Source: Balanoglossus misakiensis (taxonomy: Eukaryota; Hemichordata). Taken from it: a DNA stretch of 64,000 nt. The stretch is taken from positions 5,580,001 to 5,644,000 of the forward strand of contig CM082588.2 of the NCBI GenBank assembly GCA_040954595.2. Direction: 5' to 3'. Below, in pieces: positions 15,301 to 27,300 of this stretch; positions within the stretch are counted from its first letter, which is position 1; each line of letters opens with the position of its first letter. Below the pieces are notes generated by a model. That model did no database searches. It saw only the letters and a program-made list of their open reading frames with translations, and was not told where the DNA came from. The position numbers and the translations under genes were made by a program.

Positions 15301-18300
15301 TCTAATATTGGGTACGATTCGTGAAATGTGCCTTGTTGGTTGACTTGTTGATGCTTGAGCACATAACCTCTGACAAGAAAACTTTGTGTTTTAGGAGTGG
15401 ATTTACGTCAATGGCATATCCAGCTCATGAGTCACGCTGGATGATGTGATGGAGATCACATACATGGAGGATGAGAGTAAAATGTGTCTAAAAAAATATA
15501 TTGCGATTGTGTTTTCCACTTTATCAAAATATGGAGACAGTATTTTCTTGTGAATATTTTTGATAACATCCTAAATAAATGGCATACTGCATTTATTACA
15601 GCCTCAATGTAAAGATGCTTTAGGTGATTGGTTGATCAGATTTTTCCCATGAAAACATTCACTTTTAGCTTGCAATAAGTGCTTGTGTGTGAATATGGCG
15701 TTGTGCGTGTGTTGGTTGGCGCGCAAGGATCAAATTACCAGAAAAGTAGGTTGGGTGTGTGTTGACATTCGAGATTATCAATGATGTCAGCCAGGGATGA
15801 GTGTGCGGTAAATGAGGGGTCAAGAGGTCACGGGAGGGTCACACGGGGTCACAAAACCACCCCAAAATAAATACCAGGGGATAAATTCCTTTCAATATTT
15901 GTTTGTGTAATTGGTTGGAAAAGAACACAGCCGACTTATTTAAACTTGCCGTATCGTGTATCGGTTGAATAGCGAAGACATTGTAGTTTAATAGCGGGAT
16001 TAAAACGTTGGTATTTGCTCTGCGGTTGAAAAGTGATTGCGATTTCTCTACTTTGCCACGCAGTGGTCGTTTTCAGAATTTATCGGGGTATGTGCGCAAA
16101 ATGTTTAATTACGATGCAGTGTTGCGTGATAAGAATTTAATTTGTTGGGCACGGACTGAATTTCTTGGTGTTTGTAAATAATGAAAATACCAATTTCATC
16201 GGCAAAATCTCTTCGGCACGTTTTTGCTCCAAGCTTTGCTCAAAATCTTGTGTTCTGGAGCAGTATACAGTGAACATGGCAACAAATGAAAAGTTTATGT
16301 TGGCCCATCTCCAGGCATCAACTTATATATCGGCACCATGTTGGCTGAGAGCTGCCGGGCACATTGAATACTGGTGTGGTGGTGGCCAGGGCTTGACAAA
16401 TCTGTCAGATCTCTGAAACGTTTTTTGTAACAATTCACTTGTATTAATTAAATTTGAGTTACTAGCTTCTGGGATGTTGTTTTTTCTGTTTGCTTATTCA
16501 ATTATGATCCCCAAGAGAAGTGTAGGATATGGTTCTGAGAAATGGTGAATATGGTTCTTTGATGTACGTGGCCCATATGAGATACCATTTCACTATATTG
16601 CCCGTGAGATATGTAATTCTCTGAGATTTGACTGTGGTTGTTTACCACTGAGACCTGCCCGGTAATATTGAACATATACACTCCCTATACAAACAGTTCT
16701 CTTTTCCACAATGACTTGTGTGGCATGGCTGGGGGTTGACCTGGAATGACCCCTCAAGCATGGTTACAGCACTCAGGGGATCTCTGCAAGATGTGTTGAC
16801 TTGTTTTTTCTTCAGACCAGATCTTTGGGTCTTGCAAATTGTTATTCTAGAAATCATTGCCATGGGAATAAAGCTTTTTCATTTCAGAGGTAGATTGGAA
16901 ATGAATAATGATGAATTTCATCCAGTGTTTGGAATGACACAATTAATACAGGCTATGGTAACTTCGCTAGATCAGTGATGGATAGCCATATAATGATATA
17001 TATAGTCAGGGATTCCTTCTTTTCTAAATTAATTGGCTCTAACTGTTGACAGAACTGAGGTTGAACAAAGATGGAATAATTTTGGATCCAGTAATTATGG
17101 GGAAGTGATACTAATAATGTACTAAAAATATCCTGACTCACATACTTCTTATTTATAACTACGGTCTTAAGTGTGAGACACCAGGCATCTGAAAATGTAC
17201 ACTGGGCACAGATGGTATATGTGTCTCCCAATAACCCATGATTCACCTTACAGCTACCTATGAACTGATTCATCAAACTAAATTATTGACAAACGTCCAG
17301 ATTTCCCAAGTGGACAGCCACCGGATGCATCTCGAATTGTAAACTGAGTAAATCAATGTTTATAGGCCGAAAGAGCTGTTTACAAAGTATTGACTTAAAT
17401 TACCAACTTTTTGTCTTCAGTGAAATCTGGTGTGGCTCAACTTTTAAACCAAACCAAACTAAAACACTTAAAGTCGACAAGCTAAGTCAAAAACAAACAA
17501 AACAAATCTCATGGAAATTTTCATACAGACAAACCGACGCCTGTAGTCTAAAACACCATCTGTTGTTTTTCTGCATTTGCACTAAAATCGGGTCACTGCT
17601 TTTTTTTTGAGATCTTGCAAATAAACTTAAGGAATCGTGGATTACACACATTCCTGCAGAACTTAGTCTAGCTGTCAGTTGCACTGGTGATTTCCAACTC
17701 TGGGAACCAAAAAAATTAATAAGACTATAAGTTCTAGTTATATATATGTTTTTACGATTGTGTGGTTGTGACGCCTTATAACCCATGCTGTTTAATCATT
17801 TCTGAGCAACATGTATACATTGCTCAGCAAATGTCGACCCTTCCCCAAACCATAAAATGTGAAAATGTGTAAATCTGAGGGATTACTGAGTGAAATTATC
17901 CGGCCAATAAATGTCATTAGGACTTAGTACAAAAATACAACAGTCGAGCAATGTCAGTTTCCTATTGAACCATTACAATTTGTTTTCTGTTTTTTTGGCA
18001 GGGATGCTTTTTCAGATGCTACAGACCAAAATTGTATTAGCTTGCGACGGCGAGCTCCTGTCTTTGAAATGTCCTCAGGAAACTGCAATAACTGTGCAGA
18101 TGGCGCAGTACGGCCGTTTTAAATCGCACAGCATTGAAATGTGTCCGGTGAAATGGAGTACGTCCAAATCGCTGTACGACGACTGGGACAGCTGCTTGGC
18201 TTCGGATACGTATAAGGTAGGTTTGTTGCCATAGCGACATCAGTATCCTAGCATCCCAGAAAGCTTCAGTGACACCCAGCAATCAAACCACAGCAAGGAG

Positions 18301-21300
18301 TTAAAATTATCAAATAAATAAATTTTACTTGTAGAAGGTACAACTTCATATTTATGGCCAGTGTTGTCTCTTAAACTACTGAATATATATTAACCTATGC
18401 CAACTTTTGCTTATTGAATTACTATTTTACCAGCGACCGACCAACCAACAACTGACAATAACCAGCTGAGTTTGCATAATTGGCTAATACCCAGCTAAAC
18501 TAGCAACCTAACAAAAGACTCACTGGCCTGAGATGAATGAAACGTTATCCTTGCAGATGAGTGATGGCCTGTCTGTGACACGTGATGTGAACACGTGCAA
18601 CCGCAAAATCGGAGAACTAAAAAAAACGGCTAAACCAAAATGATCACATCCTAGACACCGGATTAAGTTGCAGATAATAGGCCAGGCTTTGAATTATGGC
18701 GGTAGATTCGCGCTGAATAGCTCGGTCGAGATCCCTCTCTTCAGTGTCACATCTGATAGTAAATAACACGGAATATGACGGAGATTTTCTCTGTTTTTTC
18801 AGGTGGTGATGGACCGATGCCAGGACAAGAAGCGTTGCAAAATACTGGTCAATAATAATTTATTCGGACCCGACCCCTGTCCACTCAGTCGAAAATATTT
18901 AGAAGTTACTTATAAATGTAGACCAAGTAAGTACTGACCTAAGCTGTGTAAGGGGTGGTCTCCAAATTTCCGTTGTGTTAATAAAGTTAAATATTCAAAT
19001 AGCAGCATGGTGCATTCTGGCTCAGAACTTATGAAATGTTGCACCAAAGTTGTGCAATGTAATCAAACTACAGCAGCTATGACCCCTTTCTTTTCTTATG
19101 AGGAAAACTGTGTTTCTCATGTTCATGTTTAAGTCATCCATAACCCCCTAACATCCACTGTATAGAGTGAGGCGCCTTTCAAAACAAGTCAACTGTGTCC
19201 GAGGGTGTATTTTGCTAAAACGGGCGATTACCGCTACATTGACAATGACTGTGCCGGGTGGGTGTGTCCAGATTGCTTTCAAAATCATTCACGTTGCCAT
19301 GTTACAATCGTGCGATCATCGGCATCCACCAAAATAAGTGAAATTTCACCTCTGCGTGCCTTCAACATTTTTGCCATATTTGAAAATCTATACAGACACT
19401 ACAATGCCACACCAGATTCCTGCAAGACTTAAACCTTTCACCCCCAGTTCCATCCTCAGAGGTCCAACCTTTCCATAGAAAACAATGGGTTTGGACTGAA
19501 CCATGGTGATGAAAGGGTTAAGGTCACTAAAAAGTTGAGAAACTGAAAGTATTAAACTATTTTACCTTCAATGTTATTGTGATTTTATATTCTTCCCCCT
19601 AAAATAAATTTTATAAAAGATATTAAATTTATACTTTAAATCAATCAATTTAATTAAATCTTTAATCAGATTGACTTTAAATATAAGTGTAGGGCATTTT
19701 TCAGTAAGTCACTAGTTCTTTGAGATGCCCCTTAATGAACATCCACATACATTTATAGATTCTTATCACTTTGACCTCTGTTAGAAGTCAAACATATATA
19801 TGAGAGGAGATCACTGGTTGTTAGGTTGAGGTGACCTGACCTGACCTGCCCCGGACTCAACATCCCACTTGTCAAGCTATTAATATTAACTCTACTTTAT
19901 TTGTCTTGTCATTGCTTGGGGAAATACTTGAAGGTTTAAAGGCAGCTTGACCTGAAGTGGCGATCGACTGTGTAGTGTGTGCGTGCATTCATCATTGCTG
20001 GGCTGAAGTTTCAGCAAAGGTTGTCCCGCACAGCAGTTTTGGCCTTTTGATCTTTTTTAGAGAAATAATATTACTACAGATAACATAAACAGGTTAATGG
20101 TCTGTCCAATGTACATGGCGATAAAAACTGGCACAGAGAAATCACATCTCAGAAGTTTTGAGATAATTCGGAGCATATAATGATCCACCGCTAGTTACAG
20201 CTATTGTCCCTTTAATAAACACTAGGCTGTTAAAATTTAGGATGATGTAGTACATGTACCATAGCTGGGTCAAGGTCATGACCCTCCACACCTGTCCTTG
20301 ATAATGAGAATTGATCATATGTCACAATAATCTGATAACAAATTCAATATCTGGCCAACTACACTAATAGATAATGATCTTATCAGTAATTTAATTTACA
20401 GTGGCCAGGAGTTTGGTGGCATGTTTAGAAAACAGCTTTGGCAATATTTGGTTTTAATTCCAGTATACACAATGACAGGTGTTTAAATCAGGTTAAAAAA
20501 TTGCAAATTTGACCAATAATTCAGTCCTATTCTGTAGTCAAATGAAACTGGATTTAAAGAATATGGCATAGTTTTCCATCTGAACTTTAGAATTTTCTGG
20601 TGAAATATTAATCCTTTTCTATTCCTGTTATTCTCAGATGAGTTTCGCAGCATCGTTGCCTGCGATAACACAGAATTGCGACTGGAATGTGCGTCGTCGA
20701 AAGTTATAACGATTTACTCTGCAATGTACGGAAGATCGCAGTACGGAAACGCCAAATGCCCCTCCAGGGTAGCTGTCACGGAAGGTGAGGAGGTTGTTAA
20801 GGGGCGCAGAAATGGAATTCAGTAGCCATGGCAACTCAGTTATAGTTCGCCACTCAGTGTAGCCTGTGAAATTCGTATTTGAAAATTGTGGGTTTGGTCA
20901 AACCTTTTCTGTGAAATTTTTCACCATTGAAAAGAATGATTGAAATTGGCTTTTTCACTTAAAAGACACCCCAGACAGTTTTAACCATTTCAGTTTGTAA
21001 TAAGCGTATTGCTTTCATTGTTTGACCAAACTAACTGGAAATGGAAGCAAATCTTTTTTGGTCATTCTGCATTAGTAGTTAATTTCCGTGCAGAAATTGA
21101 CCAAAATGTGAAAGTGAGAGAGAAACCAGAAGCTATCAGATGGCAGACCTTGTAAAGACATATGACATAAACGAACAAAATACGTGACATGACAGAAATC
21201 CAACCAATCGACACTAACAAGGACAACATGGTTATTACATCTTCCCATTCCGGCGATGGGCAGCACTTTGCAATCGTCCAAGCCAATCAGTTTCGAATCA

Positions 21301-24300
21301 GTGCTCTTGAAAAAAAATACTCAAATCGCCAATTAATGAGGTAATTTCAGCCACTGCAGCTGTCTGAGTAGAAACAGAAGCAGCCGGCAGAAACCGTTGG
21401 GCATCGTCATCACCACAATTCCCTGTTGAATTGTCTTTCTATTTTTTTCCGGGACAGACTGTCTGAGCACGGTAGCGCTGGACATTCTCATGGTCCACTG
21501 CCACGGAAAGAGGACCTGTAATGTACCGGCCACCACGACTAACTTCGGGGATCCGTGCCAGCCCAACGTGCAGAAGTACCTAGATGTGGTGTACACGTGT
21601 GGTAAGTTACAAGTGGACTTCATCAACTTGTAGTGATTTTGAAACTTAGAGTACCTGTAATTTTTTGTAAGATACTACATAAACTATTTTCAAGATACTG
21701 TACTACCTGATACTTTTACCCTTTGGCAATGACTTTGTGACATATCCCATTGTTTTCAACAGTGCAGTTGGACCTTTGTACACAGAAATAGGGGTGGGTG
21801 GGTTCATGGAGAGTCAATGTTTTTTAGCTGTGTTGACAATAAAATACAAACTTCTGATTTTTCCTCAAGCCATGTTACTCAACCTCCAGATGTTGGGGAG
21901 TAAGTTTATGTAGTTGGAAATTGTGCCCTCTGGCCAAAAACAAAGACTTTCGGGTCAATGACTCTTTTGGTGTTGAAAGTTTTATCTCACTGATTATCTG
22001 CTTGAAGAAAAAAAATGAATTTTTTTCCCCATACTTGTGTGTACATGTTCCCTGTGGTGTTGCATTTTCATTTGATGGAAATTTTTAGGATTTTACTTTA
22101 AAAAGTAGCTTCTCCAAATTGAATGGTTTTAGCAAGGGTCATGTTTTGGTCCCTAATCCAACCATGCAAATTGAAAGCATGTCCCTGTTCAAACTCGTAG
22201 GTCAGCTGGTGTCGACTTTTGCTGCAAAAAACACTCAGGGTTGTGACCTGCAAAATTTCAAAGTGGTTCACCATATTGGAAAAATTCCTCTGTCTATAGT
22301 CATAGCAGATCATATTTTTCATCTAACCTCAGGGGATATCTTATACCGGTAATATTGGCAGGAAATTTTGCAGTTTTTTTCTGGACAAATTTTGAGCAAA
22401 TTTTGCAGTTATCAAAGTGTGACTGACTGGCCATCAGTCAGAGTTTATTGACTACTGGCCTTGGGGGGCTAATTCCATCGACATTAAAACAACAATTTGC
22501 ACACTGAAATTTTTGTTACCTGGCCAGAGGGCAAAGTGGTGGACATACAGACCACCATTGTTCTCCGAAACCACACTTGTGCCTCTCTCGTATATATCTA
22601 CCCTGTTCTTGACCACCCGGGTCGTCGCAATCGCTTGTTTCAAACAAGCCGCTCATACCTGAATATCGGCGTTTGATTGCCGAAAAACGGTCTTAATCAC
22701 CTGCGTAAGGGGCTTAGTGAGTTTACCTGTCTGTTCCTATGAATAGCATTACCCTGGCCGACCATATTGACTCTTTTACTTTGCCTTGATGGGGAATATT
22801 TTCAGTCAATATATGACTTTTTCATGCGCACATGTGCAATAAAGGCCGGAGTTTGAACAAACCGGCGGTCTTTCAGTCACCAAAGTGGTTTGTTTTCGCA
22901 GAGGATACGCATGGGTGACGCTACAAAGGGTCCATGGCTTTTGTTGAAAAACAGACTAAGAAAATTGAGATCACGCTTGAGTATATCCTAATCCTTGCCT
23001 CTGTTTTCTTTTTCGTCAAAAATTCTTTTCATCTTCGACAAAAACCCATCAACCGTTTGTTTTTTGTCCATTATTTTCTCACAACCTTAGAGTCAATATT
23101 TTGTGCGAACGACAATTTCTGACAGTTCTGGTGAAAATGACTCGTACAATCTGCAAAAATGCCAGAAATGTTTTGTGTTTTGGAGAAAAAAAAATGACTT
23201 TTGAGGATTTAAGTGAGGGTTTGTTATTGAATAGAACACTGACCCATACCGAACTGTGGTTCTGGTCGCTTGTGAACATTCAAAACTAAAAAACAAGCCG
23301 ACCACTTCACCCACTTAAAATGACTGTAATATTTCCTGTTAACAGCATCCTGTCAAATTTAACATGTTCGAAAGACCGCAGCGTGAATTTTAGCACATGT
23401 GGTCCACCTCAAAGAAATCTCATTTTTCAACGTCAATTTTGCCATCTTTGTGGGGAAAGTTCTGTTTACTTTCCCGCACTTGAGATGTTTGGGTTCTGCA
23501 GTTTCACCTTTATTTATTCACGGTGGTAGCATTTTCAAGTGGTGTTGTTTCCCTTCTTTGGACGTTGATGTTTTCCTGTCGGTTTCTGTTTTTCTGCATT
23601 GGTTGAACTCCAAGCGATTTCCGTCCCAGGATCGTGAAGTCACCAATTGTGATTGCCTTTTGTTTTGGTCTCAACTCACCATAATCTCAATAAAGCCTAA
23701 TGTGATTGGTTGAAAGTCACACAATCACAGAGTTTTCTGTATTCCTACCAATGATATTCCTTTTGACAACTGCAAGTGTCATACTCTGATATTCGTATTT
23801 TTTAATACGAAATCAAGTTCTAGACTTTGCTTTCTTCTCTGGTTGTTACATATTAATGAGTTTTAAGTGTAAAAGCACAACTTCTGTGGAATTTTTCTTG
23901 GGTATTCAAAATCTACAGTATGAAGATTTAGAGTAGGGCTATTAGAAATCAAGAAAAAAATCTTCATAATGTTTAATATATAATAGAACTGCACAAATAA
24001 GTTTTCACTCAAAAGATATCCCCATAATGTCAAAGAACTGTGCCATTGTGCGCTTAAGATTGACTCCTGTACAGGTGATGTGTTTGAAAGGGGAAACAGG
24101 GTAATTATGGTCATACAGGAAGCTTTTGGCTTCACCTAACAGAGACAAAAAAATACCTTCTAGCACGGTAATATCCTGTGTCACCTGAAACCATTTAAAA
24201 ATCTTCAGAAGATTGAAACAAAAATAGCTTAAAAAGTAAAGTCCAGATACTTGCCCTCAAGTGCTTTAAAAACCACAAAAGGGGGCAATTTAACCATTGT

Positions 24301-27300
24301 TTTCATTGGCAGTGGGGATTTAAGTGATCCTGTGTAGGCCTGTGTTATTCCAGGTGTTCTGTGGACGTCAATCACATGTATTGATGGAGTGAAGTTTAAG
24401 AACATCACGGTGTTATTTGGCAACAGGGCTGTTCATTGACGCAAAGCTCGGAGGATTTTTTGTAAACATTAGCGGAGTTTCAAGTGACATGTCCTTTCAG
24501 GGTATCGTAGTGTCAATGTAAAAAAAGGCGAACGACATGACGTGGTTTCATTGTGGTGTTACTTGAATTCTCTTGACCTGCTATGTTTCAGTGCCTGTGT
24601 TGTGTATCAAAGATCAAAATGCTTGAAAGTACTGTACTGCGAATTCTGTTGTTTTGGTGGTAGCATCTGCAGTCAAACATGGGGGACTCTTATATGCTCA
24701 AAGTCAAAGAAAATTATAGTTGGTTTCCCTTTTCAGAACTACATGTAAAACAATCTGATTGAAATCAACTCCATCAAGGTCTTTGTTAATGATGGTATTG
24801 TGTTAAAGATGAAGCCTGTCTCTATACAGCTGATTTTAATCAAACTTCATGTAACATTGGACTTTTGGGGATTTCATGGTCAGGATATAGGCCTCCAGTT
24901 AGTTCAGTCCACCCTTGGAAAACAGTTGGGGATGAAACCACCACATGTAGACAGCAGGTATAACACAGCAGAATTACAAGGATCTGTACTGGCATCTTTA
25001 GTGATATTTACCCAGAATGCCATGTGATGGTAGCTGACAACACTGGTCACATTGCAAGCGTGATTGGTTGAATTTGTTCACTGTTTTCGATCCCAACCCT
25101 GTCTTGTATTATCACCACATGGAGCAGCAGTCGAGGTCAATGCCCTCAGGCATTTCTGGATAATTTATGACTGTAGGCTGATGGTGAAAGCCAAAATTAA
25201 TGGACATAGCTCAGGTTTGTTGCTTTTAGTTTTTGATATCTTAAGCCCTGCGTCAACATGAACTTTAATTGCCAGGGTGGAGTTTTTTCGGTTATTGTTG
25301 TTTTGTTAGGAAAATTGAGGATATGTGGTGTGTGAATAGCAATTTCTCAAACAATTACTAAAAGTAAATTGGCGTGGGAACCTGAAACAGGAGAATTAAT
25401 GGACGGAAAATATTTCCTTTGGATTTTGTAAACAGAAATTTCCTTTTGGGTTTTGAATACATAGAGTAATTGCTTGTCTACAAACAATGTGTGCAAATTT
25501 GGAACAAAATAGCGGTGTAGTTGTGAACAGTGAAACTGTGAAATAAACGGGCTAAGTTGACATGTTCGATACTGCCTATTTTAACATGCGCGAGTGAGTT
25601 GAACAAGGAAGTACTGCAGCTTGTGTTCAGAACAAAAATACTGAAAAAATTCCACAAAGTTACAGATGATGGAATGTTAAAACGGTATTTAGAGTTTGGC
25701 CAGAAAGCAGCGAGTCCTCAACTTCAGTTAATGCACACAACAGCGAGGCATTACTAAAAGTATTTGTGTAACAAACCCTCACAGCTGATCTGACCGTAAA
25801 AGTTGAACTGTACATTTACAGAAAAGAGTTTTCAAGACGGCGAAAAGAATCTCTCAGATTCCGGCTTGGGATATCAGTGGCCTGGAAATACGGATAATGC
25901 ACCGGCTCTGCCATTCCTTTCATATTTGTCATGGGTTTTCGCCGGGCGGGAAAGGAAAAATGCCAGTGTACATACAGGTCGAGTTTCAGTGCCAAGCCCT
26001 TGAGTAGAAAAGGTGATTTGGTCAACAATGACATCTGAAATTCTACTCTACGAATCAGCGTTAATGCAAAAAAAAACCAGAGCTTGACAAGAAGGAAAGT
26101 TCTTTAGGGAAGTACCATTTGATTTCTGGGGGGTGGAGGATTTTTGTTGGTGGGGGGGGGGATCGTTGGCAGCAAATCATGTCACTAGGTCATCTGTTCT
26201 CCGTCACAAATGCTGTAAAACTCTCATAAAATGTCTAAGACCTTTTCTTCCGACGCTACCAACCAACTCACAAAAACTGAAACCCGTGAAACGATAAACT
26301 CTGGTGACCATTTCATTGCAAACCTCAAATATATTGCACAAATATTTCCTCATGAAATGGAGGTTTTACATTACTTTTCACACTCTTTCTTCTTAGTTAT
26401 TCATAAAAAACTCTTGGGAATTTCAGTATCGACTGTATCTTGAATACATTGTACATACAAACGTCAACGGAAATCACCAAAACTATTGGAAGCCTGTCAC
26501 ATAAAGCAGTGTATAACTGATTTTATTGCCCTCACAAAACGTGCTGTCTAGTCATCTAAAATTTTTATTGCGGTCGTAACTGTCTATAGTCTGTCTGTAG
26601 GGTTACCTAACCTTTACAAAAAAGTGCTAACACTTTACAACAGTTCTTTGTATCTGTTTTCTTTCCTCTTCAAATCATACTGACAGTCTTGTGACATGGC
26701 TTTAGCTCATGTTTCACTAAAAGACATCTTTCTGTACCAGCTTATTTTGCTTTCTATTTTTTCAAGATTTTTGATACCGGTAATATATATTTTTTTAATT
26801 TGACTTTAATGTAATTTTATTAGGGTTGTATAGAGAGCGAAGAAAATGTTAAGTTTCCAATGTCAAAATTATAATCAAGGTTTAAAATAAAAATTCATTT
26901 CATGAATGGTAATTAAACTTGTTAAAAACGAAGAAAATGTTGTTGTTTTTGAAATCTGTAGACTTGTTTTGGTCGAGTTATCTCAAATTTCTTGATCATT
27001 ATTAAAAGCAGATGGAATTTTTTAAATGAAAGTTGGAATAGTGAAGTTAAAAGGCTTTCAATGTCATGTTTTGACTTGAGATATTTTCTTGAAATATCCA
27101 CTGAAGTGTGTTTAATTCCATCGTCCTTGTTTGTTGCTGTCTTACAGTTTCCAGGAGAATACTCCGCAAACCAAGAAAATACCAAAGTCTCCCAGCAATA
27201 TCTGGCCTGCCCAGCTACATTCCAAAACCAGGGACCAGTTTCTACGAGTTGACGACATTAGCTCCACCGCTGCCGACAGTGATGTCAGGACGAAGTCAGT

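Larger units (their letters stand above)
425..18001 (+). other. 17.6-kb first intron of the EVA1C-like gene
   Basis: The donor is TCAG|GTGAGT at 424/425 and the acceptor is TTTTTTTGGCAG at 18001. No convincing coding exon was recognised inside on either strand; open frames are short and lack family similarity. The intron holds a large ATTC/ACTC microsatellite (about 14.33-14.64 kb), a C15 run (10768-10782), one copy of a TTAA-flanked small element (about 10402-10480) and X-box-like motifs at 7885-7897 and 12409-12422. First introns of axon-guidance receptors are often long and enhancer-rich; that role is inference here. Confidence 0.7.
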